NCBI GenBank assembly: GCA_001800285.1
Contig: MGVC01000029.1
Location: 1 to 54,372, forward strand
Direction of reading: 5' to 3'
Origin: Elusimicrobia bacterium RIFOXYA2_FULL_39_19
GTDB taxonomy: Bacteria; Elusimicrobiota; Endomicrobiia; CG1-02-37-114; XYA2-FULL-39-19
Length of the DNA: 54,372 bases
Positions within the stretch are counted from its first letter, which is position 1, and each line of letters begins with the position of its first letter. Shown here in pieces: positions 39,101 to 47,100 of this stretch. Under the pieces are notes generated by a model. That model did not search any database and had not been told where the DNA came from. It saw only the letters and a list, made by a program, of their open reading frames with translations. The position numbers were made by a program, and so were the translations under genes.

Positions 39101-42100
39101 AGATGAATATCTTATCCTGAAAGTTGCGCTTTGCAGGTTGTACATGGTTCCGTCATCGCCGGTATTGGTCCAGGTGAGCTTTATTTTCTGGGCAGTTTTA
39201 TATGTTGCGGCGGTTAAATCTGTAACTGCATCCGGCGGCGTGTTATCATCATTTTCATCGGCGCCTATGTCCCATGTGGTAAACTGCGGGCGGGTATCTC
39301 CGTCAATATCAGTATTAAAAGGAAGATTGACGTCAGTAGATAAATCAAACCCTCCATTTACTGCAACAGTGTCGCCTGCAAGATGAAAATCATCGTTGGC
39401 GCTATTTGCAAATATGACTGTCGCAGCCTTGGAATTTGCTCCCGGAGGAAAATAGGCTGCAGCTACATTTGTTATATTATAATTAGAATCAGCCCCCCAG
39501 CCATCACTGGAATAATAAGCGGCGGTAGAACCCTGAACCAGGTTATTTTTAACATAGGTTCCTGCCATGCCTCCATTTACCGCGTTATAACTATTGTAAA
39601 TTGTGTTGTTATAAAAATAAACACCGGTTACACCAGAATCAACACGAAAGGCGGCCTCAGATCCTCCTGTAAAATTATATATTACGTTATTCCAGATTTT
39701 TGTATTGTTCCCCTGCCGGGTCCGAATGCCGGAAGTATCAGTGGAACTGCTGAGGGCTTTTAAAATATTATTTGAAACTCTGATATCGCTGTTTGTTACT
39801 CCCGAGGTAACAGTGTATACGTTTATTAAAACATCATTGGGTGATAAACTTTTTGATATTTGAAGGCCATCTATTCTTACAAAATCTTCACGAATGGTAA
39901 CAGTTCCTAAAATGTTAAACTTATTGCTATTCCAGGCACCGTTGTGCCTTTCTGAAGCAGGGGCATACACTTTAATAAAATTATAAGGGCCTGTAGTCCA
40001 ACCATCAATATCTAAACTGCCGGTCCCGCCGGGCCAGTCAGCATAACATTCTGCTACTGCTATTACTGAATTTCCTACATTAGAAATAGTTACAAAATTT
40101 GTACCCTGATTTTTATAAACCTGTTCCCCGGAAATAAAAGAACCTTCAATTCCTTTAAGCATTACCTGCCCTGAACCCGCCGTGGGGGTTGTAACATGCA
40201 CCACTGTCCCGGTAGCGCCTGAAATTAAACCCCAGACTGTTGAATTATTAGTTATGGCACCTGTTATTCCGCTGTGTGAAAAAACCACAACAGTACTTAC
40301 AGTTAAATCACACTGGGTTGCTGTTTCCCAAAGAGATAAAGTGCTGTAATCACCTGTCCCTGCTTTGATTGTGCACACAAATTCTGCCGGCGGCAGGTAC
40401 CACTGCGAAGCATTGGAAACACCGGACCAGGCGCCAACGCTGTTTTTTGTATAGATACGGAAATAATATGTTGTAGGTAAAAATAATCCTGTAAGTATGC
40501 CGGTTTCTTCTGTTGTTGGTGTAATGCCGTTAGTTGATATTACATGCCAGTAAACATTTGTACCGCCGGCTGACCAGACAGGAGTATAAGTTGCATATTG
40601 AATATGGTATAAACTGCCTTCGCCCAGCGCACCAACAGAACCAACTTCGCCGGGAGCGCTCCAGGTTAGTTTCACGTTGCCAAAACTGGTGCCTGTTTCT
40701 GAGGCCAGGTCTGCAATAGTCCCGGGTGAATAAGTTTCATCTGCGCCAATATCCCAGGAAGCGCCCTGCGGGCGTATATCACCGTCTATATCAGTAGAAA
40801 ATTTCAACAAATCGTCACCGGATAAATCTGCCCCGGTATTTTTTGCAACAGTATCACTGCCGGAAATATGCAGGTTCCGGTTAGATACATCAACAAAAGT
40901 TACAGTACCTGTTAAATTTGTATCACCTGCCAGGTCTGAAAGATTGTTGCTGGTGGTATCATAAGAACCATTAAACCCGTCGGTACAACCCTGCACAAGA
41001 TTGTTTTTTAGATTTATTGTTGCACTCATCTTGTAAAAACCTATTTGGCAGTTATAAATTGTATTATTATATAAATTCCATGTTGAGTCCACACCGCCAA
41101 TTAATATTCCATAACAAGCATTGCTGCTATATGCTGTGCCAAAATCATAAATAATATTATTCCATAATTGAATTACACTGTTAACTCCATAAGTGCTGCC
41201 ATAACAAATTCCACGGTTACCACTTTTATTATATTGACCCGTCCCCCTTATTATGCAATTTGTCACTCTTACGTCCTGAGCACCGTCATCACTGGCACCC
41301 ATCAACCCCAAATTCAAAGCATTAGCAGAATCATAAGTACGGTATAACTGTAATCCTTCAATTCTTATATTTGCTTCCTGGGAATAAATACAATAACTAT
41401 CAGCTACAATCATCCTGTATACATTATCATTCCAGACACCGCTATGCCTGTTTGAAGCAGGGGTACGGATTACTATATAGTTTTGCGCTCTAGTATGCCA
41501 ATTGTTTACATACACACCTGTTGTATCTATCATCGGATAACATTCTGCAACAACAATTACCGAATTTCCCGGATTGGAAATAGTTACATAGTTTGTTCCC
41601 TGATTTTTATAAACCTGTTCCCCTGATATAAAACTTCCCTCAACGCCTATTATCATAGCCTGGGTAGCACTAACGTGGGTTACATAACCGGTAGCCCCGG
41701 ATAAAAGCCCATATACTTTTGAACCATCGGTAATTGCTCCGGTTATTCCGCCATGTGAAAATACCACAACTGTACTGACAGTTAAATCACAATCATTTGC
41801 CGATTCCCAGGTTGATAAACTGTCGAAATCGCCCCCGCTTGATTTTATTGAACACACAAACTCAACAGGTGCCAGGTACCAGGTAGTGCCATTTGAAATA
41901 CCTGACCATTCAACCGCCGCGTTTGCTGTCCAGACACGAAAATAATAAGTGGTAGGCAAAAACAATCCTGTGAGTGTATATGAAACACCTGCCCCGACAT
42001 TTGCACCTTCAGTAGAAATAACAAACCAATAAGTGTTTGTACTGCCGGCAGACCAAACTACATCAGTTGTATAGGTAGAATACTGGATATGATAGATACT

Positions 42101-42304
42101 GCCTGAATCAAGAGGGGCTGTGTTTGCATCAGTTCCGGGTGAACTCCAGGAAAGGGTTACATCACCAAAACTGTTGCTCCCTGTAGCTGATAGTAAATCA
42201 GTTATATTGCCCGGCGCTGCCGCCATTACCATTGTTGGTAAAAACAACATAACTAAAACAGCACAACCTAATTTTAATAATTTGTGCAAATAATTAGTAA
42301 TCAT
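33104..42304 (-). CDS. 3066-residue secreted surface protein: three beta-helix modules, FN3-type repeats, two LamG-like domains
   Basis: A signal peptide (1-28) is followed by an FN3-type domain. Three beta-helix modules (about 146-522, 638-1017 and 2276-2655) each run from EF(V/I)CxIK..GD to DIDG.xRP...WDIGADE. Many FN3-type domains of one subtype (W(S/T)xxGDDGxxG...FRxxYSTY...YYFRxWTxD) and two LamG/jelly-roll domains (about 1145-1348 and 1843-2038, each starting YWDMEN and ending DEF(F/Y)xxFPSAP) lie between. The C-terminus (about 2900-3066, ending VMPVVITATESE) is a different domain; the FlgD-like cassette of the other giants is absent. It has its own promoter at 42381-42409, about 70 bases upstream, with only a weak Shine-Dalgarno. 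It lies between two AbiE toxin-antitoxin pairs. An adhesin or polysaccharide-binding role is likely but unproven. Confidence 0.85.
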   Translation of the reverse strand: MITNYLHKLLKLGCAVLVMLFLPTMVMAAAPGNITDLLSATGSNSFGDVTLSWSSPGTDANTAPLDSGSIYHIQYSTYTTDVVWSAGSTNTYWFVISTEGANVGAGVSYTLTGLFLPTTYYFRVWTANAAVEWSGISNGTTWYLAPVEFVCSIKSSGGDFDSLSTWESANDCDLTVSTVVVFSHGGITGAITDGSKVYGLLSGATGYVTHVSATQAMIIGVEGSFISGEQVYKNQGTNYVTISNPGNSVIVVAECYPMIDTTGVYVNNWHTRAQNYIVIRTPASNRHSGVWNDNVYRMIVADSYCIYSQEANIRIEGLQLYRTYDSANALNLGLMGASDDGAQDVRVTNCIIRGTGQYNKSGNRGICYGSTYGVNSVIQLWNNIIYDFGTAYSSNACYGILIGGVDSTWNLYNNTIYNCQIGFYKMSATINLKNNLVQGCTDGFNGSYDTTSNNLSDLAGDTNLTGTVTFVDVSNRNLHISGSDTVAKNTGADLSGDDLLKFSTDIDGDIRPQGASWDIGADETYSPGTIADLASETGTSFGNVKLTWSAPGEVGSVGALGEGSLYHIQYATYTPVWSAGGTNVYWHVISTNGITPTTEETGILTGLFLPTTYYFRIYTKNSVGAWSGVSNASQWYLPPAEFVCTIKAGTGDYSTLSLWETATQCDLTVSTVVVFSHSGITGAITNNSTVWGLISGATGTVVHVTTPTAGSGQVMLKGIEGSFISGEQVYKNQGTNFVTISNVGNSVIAVAECYADWPGGTGSLDIDGWTTGPYNFIKVYAPASERHNGAWNSNKFNILGTVTIREDFVRIDGLQISKSLSPNDVLINVYTVTSGVTNSDIRVSNNILKALSSSTDTSGIRTRQGNNTKIWNNVIYNFTGGSEAAFRVDSGVTGVYFYNNTIYNSYNAVNGGMAGTYVKNNLVQGSTAAYYSSDGWGADSNYNITNVAAAYFPPGANSKAATVIFANSANDDFHLAGDTVAVNGGFDLSTDVNLPFNTDIDGDTRPQFTTWDIGADENDDNTPPDAVTDLTAATYKTAQKIKLTWTNTGDDGTMYNLQSATFRIRYSSYDTTVSDYWTTGTWTDPLSRYEINIATNIGNRKTNKYIVSNLTRGVTYYFRVWTQDFLGNLSAISNGATAYAQTGSVTGYDPRIYWDMENTTDEAPNLGFGNITFINPSGASITNVAGQNGQAIHLTSGWQANPAYYNLDAGNVDGSKGVIEFWFKPDNTGNPGGVQNYFFSSSCTAVNSYLYAGVIWSGASCIFYPDTQNNVYVQTTGWSPVAGTWYYFKFAWDRSVQKAEIWIDGVKRSGNVANAGSWQEMTFNNIGVLNRHGGSNWGDAHGTMDEFFVHFPSAPTITTDFMAAASANEGEVVLTWSSPGDDGTSNPLITSYSYGNSKYKIQYSTYTLFWTTGTAQITISTTNVPALQVQKYALTGLPNTELAPVYATYYFRLWTCDEWDNWSLTSYGATNYIIGIPPSPLTDVFASSGTTVGQIDLEWTSAGDDAGAGAITGGLYRIKYATYSTVDWQSTVIFTNPIFQYQITWATNTVPGNNQKWTLAGLSESVTYYIKVYTSDECKNWSDVSNTGQAWVTFMPPNNITTLEAFTTANPSEIKLNWLAPGDDGTSGNITNGRYRVKYATFTSAEPDFWETGSWNDVQNKYQLEWDTTCVFGMAQSRLVTGITETATFYFRLWARDEGLGNWSAISNGATNWAYYQLPDAVTDLSASTIKAAYRIRLTWTSTGDDGNTGTVTNGAFRVRYSTFEAVDWDSPSGWTDQYNQYEIIIATTLAQRRYNEYYANNLTGSVTYYFRLWMKDEGPLWSAISNGATNYPQTFGGYGTRAGFDPCFYWDMENLSDTVPNIGVGNIRIYNPNSAIVATDGVNGNGLYFPTHWNTSGHYALIDGANINPDKGQIDVYARGTNCNGLFCSSGPYAQNMRTLRTSNPPYRLQFLANEANGVQAQSYTGWWGYPSGEYHLYKFVWDRVNSNAEVWIDGTKSSYTSTTAGWATYVIDKMSIGGRPNNSYNGPAGDMDEFYISFPSAPTTVDLACTPPIGDTAVLSWLCPGDDGTTGMLVTGPIYGDSQFRVHWSSNSSTVFWSTASAQVTISTVNVNPYTSLKYCITSFPLENTSYYFRLWTRDDWDNWSEKSNMTTCYIQLIPPDAITDLASTIGNSFGDLKLTWSTPSDDLGTTNILDSGSLYYIQYATFSAVWGTSSMDGYTFAISTSGTSVGTKASFTLTGLYQPATYYFRIWTQDESPGNWSAVSNGTTWYLPPVEFICTIKDVGGDFASLSAWEAANDCNLTVSTVVVFSHGGLTGTISNGSKVWGLLSGATGYVTHVTAAQVMIEGIEGKFISGEHVYKNQGSNYVTISNCGNSVIVVAECYPFEDTTACYINGWYTSAKNYIVVRTPASNRHSGIWDDNVYRMNVGTNYCITSNEANIRIEGIQFNNTNDTTNSQALSLGCNDIKGVQDIRVTNCIIKGTGNFQYNNVRAIAYAGSHAVGSEVRIWNNIIYDFGTIYSTNVCYGIWAGGVDRSLYIYNNTVYNCQIGIQKVNGTVVLKNNLVQGCTNGYNGSFDTTDSNMSDLAGDTDLTGTVEFSDAANKIFRLTNTDTVARDQGADLTSDSYLRVPNDVKYQPRPFNGAWDIGADEMIDAIAPSAVSSLAASQVGFSNKILLFWSSPGDDGDTGTLNYGRYAIQYSTDAAFVWNRSTADLVISTINVNPGQSQYCVFDAILEDTSHYFHIWVADDVLNWSPLSNGATCFVQVINPGAITDLTAAVGAYGRTIELTWSAPGDDGYILDLTDAVFLIQYSTWANQTQWIDNYYTYWSTHSIKSSGITISTGNPTAVKPGEKQSWTITGLSPGTTYYFRAWTRDEYSTHWSLESNPGTTNYAQVVILSIDLVEPSTFYNFGTLDTNISTVSMAGLIIRNGPNSTVRENYTLMISTMALLPGTSCEWEQGVTAGNNRYVLYGVFSDTRPALADFGTSIGDDIIISSSTIMTSLVHFSTGTAVNTSFDGNRIEPYNILPLLSDTTLWFRLDTPVGTTTVREQVMPVVITATESE

Positions 42305-42380
42305 ACAGGTTTTTAACGGACAAGGTACCCTTAGATTGATTAATCTTAAATTAAGAAGCTTACTTTAATATCCTGATATA

Positions 42381-42409
42381 TATATAATTCATATTAGAGT
42401 AAAAGTCAA
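42381..42409 (-). promoter_or_regulatory. Sigma70 promoter of the 3066-residue surface protein gene
   Basis: TTGACT (42409-42404), a 17-base spacer and TATATA (42386-42381) precede the ATG at 42304. The predicted start is near 42374. Confidence 0.65.
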
Positions 42410-42464
42410 TGGGTATTTTAAAAGGTGCTTTAGTACCACAAGAAAAGCAAATAATCAAGACCGT

Positions 42465-42506
42465 TTTATCTATGATTATGCCATAAATCAAGGGCGCATA
42501 GATAAA
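42465..42506. terminator. 10-bp inverted repeat after the AbiEii-like gene
   Basis: TTTATCTATG and CATAGATAAA are perfect arms separated by 22 bases, starting six bases after the toxin stop codon. No T-run follows, so it may be a weak terminator or 3'-protecting hairpin. Confidence 0.4.
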
Positions 42507-42511
42507 TCTTC

Positions 42512-43288
42512 TTAGAAATTGTGGCCTCTTACGAAGTCAACAAAATACAATACTTTCTTTGAATCATCCGGATTGAAAAGAAACGGCTCTACGTCTCTTG
42601 CCAATTGTTTAAAATTCAGTTTTTCACATTTAGTTAAAAGTTCTGCTTTTAAAACCTCAGCAGATTTAAAGTTCAATTTTTCTTTTAAATAGTTCATTGA
42701 AGGTTTTACCAGTCCTGATAAAAAAACAACATCATAAAAATCACGGCCTAGAGGCCGTTTTCTCTTGAATATTGCGGCTATTTTTTGAGCCAACAGAAGG
42801 TCTACGGGAACTACGTTTATCCTCAGGAATACATCAAATTTATTCAGCACCTTCTTGTCAAGTGTATATAAATAATTCTGGGGTTCTGCATCTATATAAA
42901 TAGAGAGTTTTTCCTGGCTATTTGTTGTTAACCCGTAATTATGAAAAATTCCGGGGAACTTTAGGTAAATGTGAAAAGCCCCTTTTAATACTACCGAAAC
43001 CTCTGTGTTATAACCTTCCTGCGTAAGTTTCTTTTTCAAAAGTTCCGCCAGGCCCTTAAAGGACTTTTTGTCCAGCCCCTTATTATCAAAATCCAAATCT
43101 TCCGAGAACCTGGTATTGTTGTATATAATACGCCCTGCAGTACCCCCCATAAAAACAAGGCTTTCCGAATATTTTGAATCAAATATATAGCCCAAAATCT
43201 TATATTGCAGGTACTCGCGCAGCATATTGCGTTTAAACGGTTTTACCTGTTGCGGGTAGAACTGCTCTAGGCTTTTAATATCAATCAT
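42512..43288 (-). CDS. AbiEii-like nucleotidyltransferase toxin
   Basis: This 258-residue protein has the motifs FMGGTAGRIIYNNTRFSEDL (Gly48-Gly49; Ser62-Glu63-Asp64, Asp66) and AQKIAAIFKRKRPLGRDFYD, placing it in the AbiEii/AbiGii nucleotidyltransferase family. It follows the AbiEi-like gene with an 8-base overlap (ATGATTGA), the canonical order. It is diverged from the copy at 32139-32912: beyond the core motifs little is identical, so this is not a recent duplication. An inverted repeat follows its stop. Confidence 0.85.
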   Translation of the reverse strand: MIDIKSLEQFYPQQVKPFKRNMLREYLQYKILGYIFDSKYSESLVFMGGTAGRIIYNNTRFSEDLDFDNKGLDKKSFKGLAELLKKKLTQEGYNTEVSVVLKGAFHIYLKFPGIFHNYGLTTNSQEKLSIYIDAEPQNYLYTLDKKVLNKFDVFLRINVVPVDLLLAQKIAAIFKRKRPLGRDFYDVVFLSGLVKPSMNYLKEKLNFKSAEVLKAELLTKCEKLNFKQLARDVEPFLFNPDDSKKVLYFVDFVRGHNF

Positions 43289-43898
43289 TTTTAATACACT
43301 CCTTAAATATTTTTATTTTCCCTTCAAGCGCCTTATTCTGAAATTTAGCCAGGTATTCATCCAGCACAGGCATTGCCAGTACACCCTGGACCCGGTTTTT
43401 ATTTATACGCAATTCCAGTATATCAGTTTTTGTCTTTATATGTTCATTGATGTAGAAAAAATCAAGCAAGGCTTTTTCTGCCGATGCAATAATAAAACTT
43501 TCTTTTTTATAAGCCATGAGTTTATAACCGAAAAATAGTTTTTTATGAAGGGTGTGGTAGGATAATTTACCCAGAGGCGTGTTAAAATTATAAGTTTTTT
43601 TTGTTGCGGCAGAAGTGATTTTATACACACTTTCAGGAATCAAACCATAATACGCCAAAGCGGTTTCAAAAGAAATATAGGAGGGCTTATAAATCTTGTT
43701 AGCAGTTAAAAAAAGCAGTTGTTCGTTTATTTCTGTGTCAGAAAAAATGTAATACTTGCGGACAATCTTTTTGATATACCCCTTTTTCTGCCATTCAACC
43801 AAACGCTGGTTAAAAAACCAGGGATCAAGCAGCCTGATATCATTTACTGAAAATATTAAAAAATCCTTAAACTTTTCCTTAAAAGTTATAAAATTCAT
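43281..43898 (-). CDS. AbiEi-like antitoxin / transcriptional regulator
   Basis: This 205-residue protein begins with a winged-helix-like N-terminus (FSVNDIRLLDPWFFNQRLVE, then KKGYIKKIVRKYYIF). The AbiEi body contains YISFETALAYYGLIPE, FNTPLGKLSYHTLHKKLFFG and the ASAEKALLDFFYI motif. It is first in its operon, with AGGAG seven bases before the ATG. A palindrome over the transcription start suggests autoregulation, as known for AbiEi. It probably neutralises the nucleotidyltransferase encoded next. Confidence 0.85.
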   Translation of the reverse strand: MNFITFKEKFKDFLIFSVNDIRLLDPWFFNQRLVEWQKKGYIKKIVRKYYIFSDTEINEQLLFLTANKIYKPSYISFETALAYYGLIPESVYKITSAATKKTYNFNTPLGKLSYHTLHKKLFFGYKLMAYKKESFIIASAEKALLDFFYINEHIKTKTDILELRINKNRVQGVLAMPVLDEYLAKFQNKALEGKIKIFKECIKND

Positions 43899-43909
43899 TT
43901 ATTTCTCCT

Positions 43910-43967
43910 AAGTACTAAATATAGTACTTTAGAGAAACATAATACATTATTTTATTCTGCGTGTCAA
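43910..43967 (-). promoter_or_regulatory. Promoter and operator-like palindrome of the canonical AbiE operon
   Basis: TTGACA (43967-43962), a 17-base spacer and TATTAT (43944-43939) form a strong promoter. AAGTACTATATTTAGTACTT (43929-43910) is an inverted repeat with 8-bp arms between the start site and the Shine-Dalgarno. Confidence 0.75.
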
Positions 43968-44002
43968 TATTGCGCATCCTTCGCTAACCGCTTCTGCAAC
44001 AT

Positions 44003-44128
44003 TCAAGGTTCTTTGCCGCATTGCATAAGCAGCTTTTGGGGATACCTCACAACGTATTCATGCCTAAGTTTACATTTGGGGCATTCTGCAAAAGCGGGTA
44101 AAACTAAACTGCAAAAAAACTTTACAAT
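44003..44128 (-). pseudogene. Small signal-peptide/zinc-ribbon fragment directly after the propeller gene
   Basis: In the same frame as the propeller gene, two codons past its TGA stop, an open stretch reads IVKFFCSLVLPAFAECPKCK, then LRHEYVVRYPQKLLMQCGKE and a final Pro, and stops. It looks like the hydrophobic core and cleavage site of a signal peptide followed by a CPxC zinc-ribbon start, as in the protein at 50702-51520. There is no ATG, GTG or TTG start, so it is probably a gene fragment. Chance is not excluded. Confidence 0.3.
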
Positions 44129-44134
44129 AGCCCG

Positions 44135-47100
44135 TCACTTAATCACACCTACTTTTTTTGTCTCATTAATTCCCGGGCCGTTTATATTTATAAGATAGAT
44201 GCCGCTGCTGACCACCTGATTTCCCAGATTAGTCCCGTCCCAGTATTTAGTTAATGTTCCTGCGCTTACATCTTCATCAATAACAGTTTTTACCAGTTGG
44301 CCGTTTAGAGTATAAATATTTATGGTCAACTTTCCTGATTTGTTTATGCTGCATATTATGCTTGTCTTTTCTTTTCCGGGGTTTAACTTATTATTTTCCA
44401 GCCTTACATTAGATACTGCGGGCACTTGAACCGTACCTGTGAAGTTCTGCCCGGCCCGGCTGTCTGCGTTAATTGTTAATTCTATATTTACCGGATTAAA
44501 TACATAACCCGTTTTGGAAGGTGTTATTGTATAATTTCCGTTACTTAAATTAGTGATTAGATAGCAGCCGGCGCTGTCTGTGGTTGTACTGCCATTACTA
44601 CTGCCTGTTAACACCAGGGCTACATTGCTGATTGCTATGTTATTACTGTCTTTTACATATCCGCTCAGGCTGTAAACCGGCGCCGAGGCTATAAACACCT
44701 CAAAAATATCCGAAACAGTTTGATTGCCGGTTAAATTTATAATTGTATAAACCGGATTAAAAGTACTGCCTGTTTTTGCAGGTGCTAATGTATAAGTCCC
44801 GGTGCTTAAATTTGTAAATGCATAAAGCCCGCTTATGTCTGTTGTGGTGCCGGTGTTTTCATTGCCGGTTACATTTATAGAAACTCCGTTTACACCCTGA
44901 CTGCTTGAATTTTTAACATAACCGGAAAAACTGCAAAGTGTAATAGTTCCTGTATAAACACCAACAAAATTCTGGTTTGTAATATCTGCTGTTAAAGTAA
45001 AAGTGGAACTTTGCGGCGTAAAAACCCAATTCGTTTTCCTGGGTGTTATCACATAAGTGCCGGAACTTAATGCTGAAAAAGAAAATTCACCGGAGGCAGG
45101 CGTTGCCCTGCTGCCGGATGCTAACCCGCCAAGCTGTACTGTTACGGCAGATATTCCATTATTACTACCGTCTTTTATTGTACCGCTTACCAAATAAGTT
45201 GGAGCCGGGGCAACCACATTTCCTCCGGCACAAACAATTCTTTGTGCAGTCCAGCCGTGAGTTTGTGTATCTAATACATTTGATTCTGTTATAAGAACGT
45301 ACAGTTTTCCGTCGGCTGTTATTAAATCCATTACACAACTTCTGTTGTTTGATGCTGAAAGCACCCCCAGATCATAGCTAAAAGGAACCGGGGCTGAAGC
45401 AGGCGTTGAGGCGATTATATCAAATCCGGCAATTCTTAAAGTTAAATTTACTGTACTTGAGTCTATCCAGGCAAGGTATGCAGTGTTTCCCGCTGCCGCC
45501 ATTCTGGAGCGTTCAAAATAACCCATGGCTTCATTAGGCTGAAGCGACGGATAGTTTCCAGACAGGGCAGTATTATTCAATTCATAAACCCATTTTAATT
45601 TTCTTTGGGTTACATCAAACACTGCAAGTTCTGACGGGCCCAGAGGAGTTGTTTCAACGCCTGTCCAGGCAGTAGAACCGTTAGTAGCCATATAATAGGC
45701 ATTTGCCGCATAATAAACTATGTACTCATTGCCGCCGGTACTGACATAACTTATGTTCGGCCAGATATCCTGGCCTCTTCTGTTTTTTCCCACGCTCAAA
45801 TCATATGTATTATTTTCCGAGGCTGTAGCGCGTATCAGCTGGACCCCGGCGGATTTTGCAGGTTTCCACGCCACCCAAACCCCGCTTCCCTGCGCAAGCA
45901 GGGCTTTGTTTCTGTAAAAACCGTCTATTTCAAGATAAGATTCGTGGTCTTCACAATTTGCAGGATGGGCGGGTGTAGAAGTAAGATTAACATACGGAGA
46001 GTCGTGCCTTTTTACAAAACTCACCGAAAGGTTTGCTGTTTCCTGTATTCCTGTTCCTGTATAACCGTCATTGGCCCGGGAGTCAGCATAACTTACATTG
46101 CAACCTACAATATAAAGCCCCTGATCAACTTTCTGGTTTGAAGGAACCGGAATATCAGTACTGGTAGAACTTTCGCCAAAATCCCTGTCCGCATTTATAT
46201 CCTGAGACGGGCCGATATAATACATTTTGTTTCCATCCGCTATTACCCCGCCCCACATTTTAAAAGTACGCGTAGCGCCCCATTGCAAAGCCGGGCTGTA
46301 CACCGGCGGTTCAATAACATCAGCAGGGCCCGATGCTTCGCGGTAAGCCCTTAATCCTGTATATTTGTTTACCAGGTGGTTGCCCACACAGCCTAAATGG
46401 TTGGACCCGCCGGCATCAACAACAAAATTTCCATCCAGTGAGATATCAAAAAATGCGGTATCATTTGAATTTGCTGCCCGGTCCCAATTGTCAGAAGGCA
46501 GCGTTGTTTCACCGCCGGGAACAGTTGCAGGATTAGCCCTGGTACGGCCGTCCCGGTCCTGTAAGTTCGGATAAGCTGTTGCTATATCTCCCCAGGCAGC
46601 TGTGCCGGCATGTGTAACAGGGCTCATGTTTGACAATACTTTATATCCGGTACGGCCCGGGGCGTCGCCGCCATTTGCCATAAACAGGATTTCTGTTGCC
46701 GGGTCCCAGCCTAATACGCTGAAACCCATGCCTGTATCATAAGCCTCCATCCAGTTGCTGCCCGCACCTGAAAACTGGGGCCTGCCCGGCCCTCTTTGCT
46801 GGTTTGTGGTTATTGAGTTTAAAACAGACCCGTCATAACAACTGAGAATAGTTACATAATTTTTGTAATTGGTTGGGGTTGTATCGTTAGAGGCAGCTAT
46901 AGCAAGTTTGTTATTATAAATAACTATATTTCTTGATGCATATCCGGTTTCAGGCCAGCTGTCTGACGCTAAAGGCCTGCCGGTAAAACGCTTTTCCCAT
47001 TTGAAAGTCAAGGAACCTGCTATAGTGGAAGTAGAACTGTTTTGGTGGAGAGTACCTTCGTATTGAGGCCAGTTTTCAGCAGAAACAGATGCACTGATTG

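Noticed and set aside
42305-42380. LacI-type operator upstream of the giant surface gene
   Set aside because: No TGAAGACGT-like text or CG-centred dyad was found near its promoter, so control by the array regulator is not supported.
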